Assembly: GCF_019042245.1 (NCBI RefSeq)
Contig: NZ_JAHQCX010000016.1
Location: 59,373 to 123,372 of the forward strand
Direction: 5' to 3'
Source of the DNA: Diplocloster modestus
GTDB lineage: Bacteria > Bacillota > Clostridia > Lachnospirales > Lachnospiraceae
Length of the DNA: 64,000 bases
Position numbers and translations under genes: made by a program. Below are positions 8,068-15,516 of the stretch, piece after piece; position 1 is the first letter of the stretch; every line of letters starts with the position of its first letter. Below the pieces are notes generated by a model, which saw only the letters and a list, made by a program, of their open reading frames with translations, made no database searches and was not told where the DNA came from.

Positions 8068-9777
8068 TTATTGTCCGATACCAAGCGATACCCAGTGATC
8101 ATAGTTCGCCTGGAAATATTCGCAAAGGGTGTCCACTCCGGAGTGCTTCATATCACTGATAAACTTATCATAGGCGGTCTCGAAATCCGCTTCTGTTTCC
8201 GCCACGCATACCGCGGCCGTCCCCGCTGCCCAGGTGCTGTAGATCTGTTCCCGAAGCGCCAGCTCATCCGTGTTCGTCAACGCGTAGGTCAAATCAGAGA
8301 GCATTTCATTCTGCTGATGGGGAGTCATCACCTCAAAATCCTTCAGCATTCCCGGGTAAGCGCTGTAGGTATTATGAGCTCCATACACAATCGCCCAGTT
8401 AGAAGTAAGCCACGCGAAATTGTAGTTATAAACTCCCAGCTCCCGCTGCAGTTTCTCCATACTTTCCGCCTCGGTTTTTATTTTCAGTTCCGTCTCCTTC
8501 GGACGGCCGTGCTCATCCGGTTCCCAGGTAAGTCCTTCCGTGCCATAACGCTGCAGGATCTGTCCCTCGTCTCCCATAAGAAAATCAATGTATTGGATAC
8601 ACCGGTCGGGATGTTCCGTATCCTTTGTGATAAAGACGCCCTGATAGCCGGTACTGTAATAATCGTCATGGATCTTAAGCTGATCGGCGGAACGCCCGTC
8701 CGGCATAGGATATTCGATCGTCTCAAAGTTCAACTCGTTGACCTTGCCCGTACCTTGGAGCAATGCCCAGTAATAGCCCCAATAACTGAGCATATCCTGA
8801 TCCGCGTATGCCGCCTTTTTCTGGTCGTTTTTGAATGCCCACTGCTCCGGATTAATCAGGCCCTTCCGGTACCATTCGTTATAAGTTCGGAGCGCTTCTT
8901 TATAATAGGGCTGCATGAACGTCATTTCCACCTTGCCGTTGGAGTACTCGAAATGGTCATTGGTCGCCCCATACATACGGGCCAGCAGATTCAGCATGGA
9001 ATTATGACTCCAGGGCGTGGTCGGCGCATAATCATAGATGGGATTGTTGATTTCGGGATGTTTATCCTTCATCTGCACAATTGCATCTGTATACTTGTCA
9101 AGCGTGCTTATATCGGGCCTGCCGATCTCATCGTAATACTTTTTATTCATGGAGACGCTGATAGATCCCCGGCTGTTCAGTATCTGGTCACCATATCTGT
9201 TCTCATCCCCGAAGAAACTGACGGTACAATAAAATTTCCCGTCGGGTTCCGTATATATTTTATCCATATTTTTAGGCATGATCTCGCCCAAATGGGGCGC
9301 GTACTGTTCGATCAGATCGTTGTACGGCAGCACAAATCCCTGATCCACCAGCAGCGGACGTACCGGTCCGTTCGCCGGTGTTATGATAAAATCCGGAAGC
9401 TTTTCGCCGGAGGCCAGCATCGTGTTCAGCTCCATATTATCTGTCGTGGTGGCGTACTGGATATCCAGCGTGACGCCGGTCAGCTCCGTAATCTTTTGGG
9501 AGGTGGGATCATCGCCCCATTTCCAGTCCGTGGGCATCATCACGCTATTTATAAACGCAGTAAGGGTGACCGGTTCCTTGCTGTACTCCGACGTGTCAGC
9601 GGCGGCAGAATGCCCGCCGGCGTCGCCGGCAGTTTCCTGCTCACCGGCAGCGGCCTCCGGCAAGTCCTTTCCTGCCGGTACATCGGTATCGCTGCTCCCC
9701 CCGCAGCCGGCCAGGCTCAGCGCCAATAAAACCAGAGATAGTGTACAGGCAACAACTCTTTTCATTTTCCTTTTCAT
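8068..9777 (-). CDS. Extracellular solute-binding lipoprotein for a carbohydrate importer
   Basis: 569-residue lipoprotein. The N-terminal signal ends in the lipobox LSLAGC, followed by a Gly/Asp/Ala-rich linker and then a large binding domain of the LplA type (family 1-like, 500-600 residues, as expected for LplBC systems). I start at ATG 9775-9777 because of the AAGGAGG site nine bases upstream; an earlier start would spoil the signal peptide. It lies between the zinc-ribbon gene and the two permeases in the GH27 operon. The ligand is probably an alpha-galactoside or a galactose-containing oligosaccharide, judged only from its neighbour. Confidence 0.9.
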   Translation of the reverse strand: MKRKMKRVVACTLSLVLLALSLAGCGGSSDTDVPAGKDLPEAAAGEQETAGDAGGHSAAADTSEYSKEPVTLTAFINSVMMPTDWKWGDDPTSQKITELTGVTLDIQYATTTDNMELNTMLASGEKLPDFIITPANGPVRPLLVDQGFVLPYNDLIEQYAPHLGEIMPKNMDKIYTEPDGKFYCTVSFFGDENRYGDQILNSRGSISVSMNKKYYDEIGRPDISTLDKYTDAIVQMKDKHPEINNPIYDYAPTTPWSHNSMLNLLARMYGATNDHFEYSNGKVEMTFMQPYYKEALRTYNEWYRKGLINPEQWAFKNDQKKAAYADQDMLSYWGYYWALLQGTGKVNELNFETIEYPMPDGRSADQLKIHDDYYSTGYQGVFITKDTEHPDRCIQYIDFLMGDEGQILQRYGTEGLTWEPDEHGRPKETELKIKTEAESMEKLQRELGVYNYNFAWLTSNWAIVYGAHNTYSAYPGMLKDFEVMTPHQQNEMLSDLTYALTNTDELALREQIYSTWAAGTAAVCVAETEADFETAYDKFISDMKHSGVDTLCEYFQANYDHWVSLGIGQ

Positions 9778-9804
9778 CCAATAATCCTCCTTGTCACACA
9801 TAAA

Positions 9805-10008
9805 TCAGAATAAACAGCAACCCAATTCTTTAAAAAACTTAATTTTCTTCCGGAGCTGCTCCTGCGTCACCCCATAAGCGCGGGCCAGGCATTCCAGGCA
9901 CAGGCATTCTTGTGCGCCCCGGTTAACCAGCCGCCGGAACAGCCCGATCTCATCATGAGTCAGCGGTTTTTGGCATTGATAACATCGTATTTGTCTATAT
10001 TCCCCCAT
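9805..10008 (-). CDS. Small zinc-ribbon protein in the alpha-galactosidase operon
   Basis: 67 residues from ATG 10006-10008 with a GGTGGAA site. The start lies 14 bp inside the end of the galactosidase gene. Two cysteine pairs are visible, CYQC near the N-terminus and CLEC near the middle, followed by a basic helix (EQLRKKIKFFKE) and a terminal GCCLF. It looks like a treble-clef/zinc-ribbon mini-protein. No family name is recognised with certainty. Its position in a sugar operon suggests a regulatory or accessory role, but that is inference. Confidence 0.65.
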   Translation of the reverse strand: MGEYRQIRCYQCQKPLTHDEIGLFRRLVNRGAQECLCLECLARAYGVTQEQLRKKIKFFKELGCCLF

Positions 10009-11158
10009 AACCGCATTCCACCAGTTCCGCCCGATAGATCCGGCAGTCGTGAGCCGGTATCTGCTGCGTATAGATCTCATGATACGTGCCCGCGTCTTCC
10101 CCGGTAAAAATATCCTTCAGCCGGAAACCATATCCGCACCTGCTGTCGATACCGATATCATAGAACCGCACACTGGCTTTTGTATCTTCATCCCCAAAGT
10201 TAAAGATCCCAATGGCGTAGGTTCCATCACTCAAATGTTTAAACAGCACACGCATGTTTTCATTCCCGAGGCCATCGTCATTGAACTGGAGCTTATGAAT
10301 GTAAGGTGGCCTGGCTTCCTCATCCTGATCGATATCCAATAGTTCCCGGTTTGTCAGCAGGCGGTATGTTTCATCTGACATCGACCGAATATCCATCCCC
10401 AGCACCAACGGCGCGGATAGCATGCACCAGAACGCGAAGTGCTGACGGTATTCCACATCGGTACACCCCTCGCCAAAACCAATACTGCCCTTTCCGTAAA
10501 GCCCGGCCACCAGCATATCCAGATCATTAAAGCATCCCGGAGCGCTGTAGGGCAGATTATCAAGCTGGCTGAGCGCGATACTGCGGATCGATTCGTAGGT
10601 ATCCGTGATATCCCTCGTAGAACGGAACATTCCCGCGCCTGTGGAACGTACCCATTGGGGCGTGTCATCCCTTCCCCAGTTACAGGCCGAAAGCACAATA
10701 TCGCGGCCTGTAGCTTTAAGCGCCATACTCATCCGGTTGTACAGCATCGGCCCGTCCGCCTGAGAAGGTTTGTAGCAGTAGTCATACTTTAAAAAGTCGA
10801 CTCCGATATCGGCAAAAAACTTCGCGTCCTGAAACTCATGTCCGAAGCTGCCGGGAAAATCCATGCAGGTGCGGATACCGGCGCTTGAATACATACCGAA
10901 TTTGAGCCCCTTGCTGTGGACGTAGTCCGCCACCGATTTCATTCCATGGGGAAATTTGGCCAGGCACACCACCAGATTTCCCTTCTTGTCCCTTTCCCGC
11001 TCCAGCCACGCATCGTCGATGACGAGATAATTGTATCCTGCCTTGGCAAGTCCGCTCCCAACCATAGCATCCGCGGTCTCCCGGATAATTTCGTCATTGA
11101 TTTTGTTCGTAAATGCATTCCAGGAATTCCAGCCCATTGGCGGCCGTTTTACGTACAT
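9995..11158 (-). CDS. GH27 alpha-galactosidase (cytoplasmic)
   Basis: 387-residue glycoside hydrolase of family 27, which removes terminal alpha-linked galactose with retention. Visible family marks: GWNSWNAF at about 9-16, YLVIDDAW at about 44-51, the nucleophile Asp126 in KYDYC, and the acid/base region NDLDML (Asp214), equivalent to NDPDM of human alpha-galactosidase. There is no signal peptide, so it acts on imported sugar. The start is ATG 11156-11158 with a perfect AAGGAGG site; the longer frame upstream is rejected. First gene of the leftward transport operon, divergent from an AraC regulator. Confidence 0.93.
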   Translation of the reverse strand: MYVKRPPMGWNSWNAFTNKINDEIIRETADAMVGSGLAKAGYNYLVIDDAWLERERDKKGNLVVCLAKFPHGMKSVADYVHSKGLKFGMYSSAGIRTCMDFPGSFGHEFQDAKFFADIGVDFLKYDYCYKPSQADGPMLYNRMSMALKATGRDIVLSACNWGRDDTPQWVRSTGAGMFRSTRDITDTYESIRSIALSQLDNLPYSAPGCFNDLDMLVAGLYGKGSIGFGEGCTDVEYRQHFAFWCMLSAPLVLGMDIRSMSDETYRLLTNRELLDIDQDEEARPPYIHKLQFNDDGLGNENMRVLFKHLSDGTYAIGIFNFGDEDTKASVRFYDIGIDSRCGYGFRLKDIFTGEDAGTYHEIYTQQIPAHDCRIYRAELVECGYGGI

Positions 11159-11231
11159 GATATTCCTCCTTTTCTTACTGAGCATTTGGCCCATTCCAGA
11201 GCAGTTGTCTATGCAACCGTCCATATTGTTC

Positions 11232-11259
11232 ATAATAGCAAACAAACTCACCTTTTACA
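11232..11259 (-). promoter_or_regulatory. Putative promoter of the GH27 operon
   Basis: On the minus strand TATTAT (11232-11237) with a TG extension has a weak -35 TGTAAA (11254-11259) 16 bp upstream. A poor -35 fits dependence on the divergent AraC activator. Confidence 0.45.
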
Positions 11260-11312
11260 GTTGTTTTTTGATTCATTTTTTACACCATTTGTTTCAAGGG
11301 TCCCGGTATTCA

Positions 11313-11341
11313 TTGTGCAACTTTATGATAGATGCTATACT
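11313..11341 (+). promoter_or_regulatory. Promoter of the AraC regulator gene
   Basis: TTGTGC (11313-11318), exactly 17 bp, then TATACT (11336-11341), 24 bp before the ATG. The short leader holds the AAGGAGAG ribosome site. Confidence 0.7.
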
Positions 11342-11364
11342 GAAAATGAAAGGAGAGTACCTTC

Positions 11365-12201
11365 ATGTCGAAATATTCCGCTCAAAAACCACCTTTTATC
11401 ATCCATTATTGCGGCAGCGAAGTATGTTCGCCGAAGCATCAGTTTGGTCCGGCTGTTCGTAAACATTATCTGCTTCACTATATCAACTCCGGACAGGGGT
11501 GGTTTTCCCTGGGAGATAAATCTTATCACATGCAGGCCGGCTGGGGATTCCTGATATGTCCGAATACCATGGTGACCTATCTGGCTGATGAGACCGATCC
11601 CTGGGAGTATTCCTGGGTCGGCTTCAGCGGTCAGTGCTGTGAGGATATATTGGAAAATATAGGCTTGTCCGCTTCTCTGCCGGTGTATACCACCATCGAC
11701 CCGGAAAAATCCGCCGCTTATATGCGTCAAATTCTGGAGAGTAAATATTTGAATGCGGGCCGGGAATTCGCTATCGCGGGAGCATTTCTCTCTTTCCTGT
11801 CCACGGTCAAAGGTAATATCCGGCGTCCCGAAGATTCGGAGCTCAACGATACCGCGGCTCTGGCCACAGATTATATCTTCCGCAACTTCTCGTACGATAT
11901 CTCGGTGGACGACGTTGCTCATGCCGCCTGTGTCAGCCGGGCCACTTTGTACCGCGTTTTTAAGGAGTGCTTTGGGGTTTCCGTGCAGCAGTATTTGATG
12001 GACGTGCGTATCTCCACCGCTGCTGAGATGCTTTCCACAACGGAATATTCTATCAATGAAATCGTTTATTCCTGCGGGTTCAGCAATTATCAATATTTTA
12101 TACGGCTTTTCCAGAAGAAAAAGGGGATATCCCCTTCCCAGTACCGAAACCATTTCCGTATTCGGAATTTTGGATATGATTCCTGTCCGGACAGAGAGTG
12201 A
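11365..12201 (+). CDS. AraC-family regulator of the alpha-galactosidase operon
   Basis: 278 residues. The N-terminal cupin-like sensing domain (residues about 10-160, with HYINSGQGWFSLGDKSY and ICPNTMVTY) is typical of sugar-binding AraC regulators. The C-terminal double helix-turn-helix occupies about 175-270 (ISVDDVAHAACVSRATLYRVFKE; INEIVYSCGFSNYQYFIRLFQKKKGISPSQYR). It is divergent from the GH27 operon, the usual arrangement for the RafR/MsmR type, so it probably activates that operon in response to an alpha-galactoside. It ends just before a very large palindrome. Confidence 0.9.
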   Translation: MSKYSAQKPPFIIHYCGSEVCSPKHQFGPAVRKHYLLHYINSGQGWFSLGDKSYHMQAGWGFLICPNTMVTYLADETDPWEYSWVGFSGQCCEDILENIGLSASLPVYTTIDPEKSAAYMRQILESKYLNAGREFAIAGAFLSFLSTVKGNIRRPEDSELNDTAALATDYIFRNFSYDISVDDVAHAACVSRATLYRVFKECFGVSVQQYLMDVRISTAAEMLSTTEYSINEIVYSCGFSNYQYFIRLFQKKKGISPSQYRNHFRIRNFGYDSCPDRE

Positions 12202-12211
12202 AAGAAACGAA

Positions 12212-12539
12212 GGGGCTTCGTATGTCCGCTGCTTAGGGCTTTGAAACGCAGGCGGTATACGGGGACGCTGCGGGCGGCCGGATTCTTTTGTATCCCCCTG
12301 GAAGCGCGGAGGGCTTGCGCTGGAATACGCTAAGTGAAATCGAAAAGCCGGGTTCAGAGGCTCTTGCCCGTCGGACGTGAAGTCCGCCGTGCATCCTGAA
12401 TCCGGCTTTTCGGTTTCACTAAGCGTATTCTCAGCCGCCCTATACGCTTCCAGGGGGATACAAAAGAATCCGGCCGCCCGCAGCGTCCCCGTATACCGCC
12501 TGCGTTTCAAAGCCCTAAGCAGCGGACATACGAAGCCCC
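12212..12539. repeat. 328-bp near-perfect palindrome (giant hairpin)
   Basis: A perfect 95-bp outer inverted repeat (12212-12306 and 12445-12539) encloses imperfect arms and an inner 34-bp inverted repeat (12323-12356 and 12397-12430, three differences, two of which would be wobble pairs in RNA). The apex contains a further small hairpin (CGGAC..GTCCG, about 12372-12386). It fills almost the whole gap between the convergent AraC and MATE genes. No coding sequence and no obvious target-site duplication at the borders are visible. As RNA it would fold into one rod of roughly 140 base pairs from either strand. Confidence 0.9.
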
Positions 12540-12583
12540 CAGGAAATACGAACCATATTTATTAACACGCCTCCGGCCGCTGT

Positions 12584-13972
12584 TCAACGAGGTTGCGGTT
12601 TTTCGTACCGGGTGAGCCAGGAGCCCATGAGGTAGTAGGCCAGCATCAGGGCCGCGCACAGCACCCAGGTGATAATATAGCCCAGGAATACGACCATGAT
12701 GTCCTGCATGATGGGTGTCATGACCGTGAGCCAGATGACCCGGACCACACACATGGTACCCACCATGATCAGCATAGGGATAACGGTCTGGCCGGAACCC
12801 CTGATGATACCGCTGCATACATTGGCGAACGCCACGAAAAGGTAGAACGGGGCCAGGGTCTTCAGCATGTAACTTCCGTAGTGGATGACATCCTGTTCCT
12901 TGGTAAAGATCCGCAGGATGACAGGTCCGAACAGATAGACAAGGACGGACAGGGTCAGGGTGATAATGAGGGTGATGATAAAACTTGCGCGGGCGGTTTT
13001 TCGGACCCGGTCATATCTGCGGGCGCCGATGTTCTGCCCGACAAAGGTTGTGCCGGCCAGGCTCAGGCTCATAAAAGGCAGGATGACAAAAGCGTCCACT
13101 TTTGTGTAGGCCCCGCAGCCCGCCATGGCCGCCGCGCCGAAACCGTTGATCTTGGATTGGACGATGACGTTTGAGAACGCGATGATGGACTGCTGCAAGC
13201 CCGCGGGCAGGCCCACCCGCAGAATTTTCAACAGGTATATTTTATGTATTTTCAGATCTCTTAGAATCAGGCGGTAGGACTCCGTGGTCCGGATCAGGCG
13301 GATGATAATCAGAACTGCCGAAACGGTCTGGGCGATGATGGTGGCGTATGCCACACCGGCCACTCCCATTTTGAAACATACCACAAAGATCAGGTCCAGT
13401 GCCACATTTACCAGGCTGGAGGCGATCAGATAGTATAGGGGACGCTTGGAATCACCGATTGCGCGCAGGATTCCCGCTCCCATATTGTAGATCATCAGGG
13501 ACAAGATTCCTGCGAAATAGATTTTCAGATAACGGACCGAAAGTTCCATCACCTCCGCAGGAGTGCCCATCATCCTCAGTATAGCCGGGGTGAAGAGTAT
13601 CCCGCAGAAGGTCAGGAATACGCCGCTGATCAGAATCATGGCTATGGTGGTGTGCACGGCGTCGTGCAGTTCCTTTTTCGCGTCCGCCCCGTAATATTGG
13701 GATATGATGACGCCTGCGCCTGTGGACAGCCCCAGGAAAAAACCGATCAGCATATTTATAATAGACATGCTGGAGCCGACGGCCGCCAGGGCATTCTTTC
13801 CCACATAGTTGCCGACGATGACCGAATCCACCGTATTATACAACTGCTGGAACAGGTTACCGATCAGCAGGGGCAGGGCGAAAAGAAGCAGCTGTTTCCA
13901 GATTACCCCGCTTATAATCGCATTCTGCCTGTTTTCTCCATCCTGACGCTGTTCCACTCTCATCTCTCCCAT
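12584..13972 (-). CDS. MATE-family multidrug/cation antiporter
   Basis: 462 residues with about twelve hydrophobic helices in two homologous halves, as in the NorM/DinF type. Family patterns include LPLLIGNLFQQLYNTVDSVIVGNYVG near the N-terminus and GFGAAAMAGCGAYTKVDAF plus FVGQNIGA in the second half. Exports drugs or metabolites using a Na+ or H+ gradient. ATG start at 13970-13972; the ribosome site (AAAGGATCAAAAGG) is modest. It stands alone between the giant palindrome and a short repeat element. Confidence 0.88.
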   Translation of the reverse strand: MGEMRVEQRQDGENRQNAIISGVIWKQLLLFALPLLIGNLFQQLYNTVDSVIVGNYVGKNALAAVGSSMSIINMLIGFFLGLSTGAGVIISQYYGADAKKELHDAVHTTIAMILISGVFLTFCGILFTPAILRMMGTPAEVMELSVRYLKIYFAGILSLMIYNMGAGILRAIGDSKRPLYYLIASSLVNVALDLIFVVCFKMGVAGVAYATIIAQTVSAVLIIIRLIRTTESYRLILRDLKIHKIYLLKILRVGLPAGLQQSIIAFSNVIVQSKINGFGAAAMAGCGAYTKVDAFVILPFMSLSLAGTTFVGQNIGARRYDRVRKTARASFIITLIITLTLSVLVYLFGPVILRIFTKEQDVIHYGSYMLKTLAPFYLFVAFANVCSGIIRGSGQTVIPMLIMVGTMCVVRVIWLTVMTPIMQDIMVVFLGYIITWVLCAALMLAYYLMGSWLTRYEKPQPR

Positions 13973-14014
13973 AACCTTTTGATCCTTTCCCTCTCATTTA
14001 TTTTCCGGTGTGGG

Positions 14015-14135
14015 AGGGGACTGTCCCTTTCCGGCAGCGCAGCCGGCCTGCAAGAATATCGAAAGAGGAAAGGGACTGTCCCCGCTTTACTCTTTCCTAT
14101 AGGTCAGTCGCCGTCCGGAATGAGCCAGTCCCCTC
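14015..14135. repeat. Intergenic repeat, copy 1 (left of efflux operon)
   Basis: Starts with GAGGGGACTGTCCC, contains a second AAAGGGACTGTCCCC, and ends with GCCGTCCGGAATGAGCCAGT plus CCCCTC. The ends are mutually inverted (GAGGGGACTG / CAGTCCCCTC). The same right end and terminal inverted repeat recur at 19274-19326, on the other side of the efflux operon. Confidence 0.65.
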
Positions 14136-14138
14136 TCA

Positions 14139-15503
14139 TCAGTATGTGACTCTGCTGCCGTCTTTTACTTTGCTGTCATAGGGGTTTGTGATGACGGTCT
14201 CCCCTTCTTTAAGCCCGGAGCGGATCTCCACCCGGCCGGCGCTCTGCACGCCGGTTTCCACCGGTACCAGTACGGCTTTGTTCTTTCGGATTACATATAT
14301 GGAGCTGCCCGCCCCGTCCGGGATCAGGCTTCCGATCGGGACGGATAACACGTCTTCGGCTGCGGTAAAGGTGAATGTGACATCCACTTCATATCCGGCT
14401 CCGATCGCGGCCGGAAGATTCCCGGCGGATAATTCCACCGTACAGCGGTTTTCGGTCAGGCCCACCGTAGATACCACATCGTCCGCCACGGGAGAAATGA
14501 AATCTACAGCCGCCTCAAACGAGGTCCCGTCCGCCAGGGTGCACACCGCGGTATCCCCTGTCTTCAGAGCCAGCGCGTCCTCGGCAAGCAGGGACACCTG
14601 TATTAACATCCCCTCTTCGTCATAGATGACCGCCACGGGCTGGTTTTCCGTGACGAATCCCCCCACATCCGCCAGCAGATTCCACAGAACCCCTGTCTCA
14701 GGCGCGGTCACCGGGCCCCGCTCCATCTTTTCTTCCAGATCGTCTATCGTGATCTGAAGCTGCTGTGCCGCCGCATAGGAACTGTTATCTGTGTTGGAGC
14801 CGCTCTTGCCCAGGGATTTTAGCTGCTCCTCACAGGAGGCGATCGTCTCTTCATAATAAGCCCGTGTGGTGTCGGAGCTATTGTTCTGGGCAATGATCAG
14901 CTGCTCCTCCGCCGCATTCATCTGGCTTTGCAGCGCCTGCACTTCCCCTTCGCCCGGAGTGTAGCTGCCCGGCATATCCTTGTAATAATCCCGGGCGTTT
15001 TCATAGGACTGGACCGCCTGCTCATAGTTGATCCGGGCGATGGAGAGCTGGGCGTTTGCCGTCCCCCCTTCCCCGAACAGGCGGTCATACTCCTGTCTGG
15101 CGGCCGACAGCTGCTGCTCCAGCTGGGCGCGCCTTACGGATATCTCCGCCTTCGCGTTCTTATTCTCGGAGTAAATAGCCGACTGCTGAAGCTTCAGGGA
15201 ATCGATCTGGTTCTGAAGTTCCTTTTTCACAACCGACGTGTCGATTTCCAGAAGAGTATCCCCTTCCTGCACTTTCCGCCCCACTTTTACAGGCGCTTCC
15301 CTGACGGTTCCCGTCATGTTCGCGTTGATGGTGATGCTGTGCCCGGGCGCCAGATGCCCCTGCTCCGTAACTTTCTCCGCAAGGGGGCCCCGTACGGGAA
15401 CTTCCGCCTGCACCGGCAGGGACTGCAGCAAATAGAACGCGCCGGCGCCGGCACAGAGTACCACTAAGACGACCGCAAACCATATTTTATATCTTTTTTT
15501 CAT
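14139..15503 (-). CDS. HlyD/MacA-like efflux adaptor subunit
   Basis: 454 residues. One N-terminal membrane anchor (about 7-27) is followed by a lipoyl/barrel-sandwich region (VPVRGPLAEKVTEQGHLAPG; GRKVQEGDTLLEIDTS). A long coiled-coil hairpin (about 80-240, Gln/Glu/Ala-rich) and beta-barrel domains come next. ATG 15501-15503 with an ACGGGGGA site is chosen over a longer in-frame start that would overlap the permease gene. It ends the TetR-ATPase-permease-adaptor operon and links the FtsX-type permease to extracellular release of substrate. Confidence 0.85.
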   Translation of the reverse strand: MKKRYKIWFAVVLVVLCAGAGAFYLLQSLPVQAEVPVRGPLAEKVTEQGHLAPGHSITINANMTGTVREAPVKVGRKVQEGDTLLEIDTSVVKKELQNQIDSLKLQQSAIYSENKNAKAEISVRRAQLEQQLSAARQEYDRLFGEGGTANAQLSIARINYEQAVQSYENARDYYKDMPGSYTPGEGEVQALQSQMNAAEEQLIIAQNNSSDTTRAYYEETIASCEEQLKSLGKSGSNTDNSSYAAAQQLQITIDDLEEKMERGPVTAPETGVLWNLLADVGGFVTENQPVAVIYDEEGMLIQVSLLAEDALALKTGDTAVCTLADGTSFEAAVDFISPVADDVVSTVGLTENRCTVELSAGNLPAAIGAGYEVDVTFTFTAAEDVLSVPIGSLIPDGAGSSIYVIRKNKAVLVPVETGVQSAGRVEIRSGLKEGETVITNPYDSKVKDGSRVTY

Positions 15504-15516
15504 GTTGAATCCCCCG

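Noticed and set aside
8071..9729. 552-codon open frame on the plus strand opposite the binding-lipoprotein gene
   Set aside because: Shadow of the real gene: His/Arg/Ile-rich composition, no ribosome site, and the opposite strand encodes a lipoprotein with clear lipobox and domain.
12212..12539. Simple terminator or classical insertion sequence
   Set aside because: Far too long for a terminator, lacks a T-tract, carries no transposase and shows no clear target duplication.
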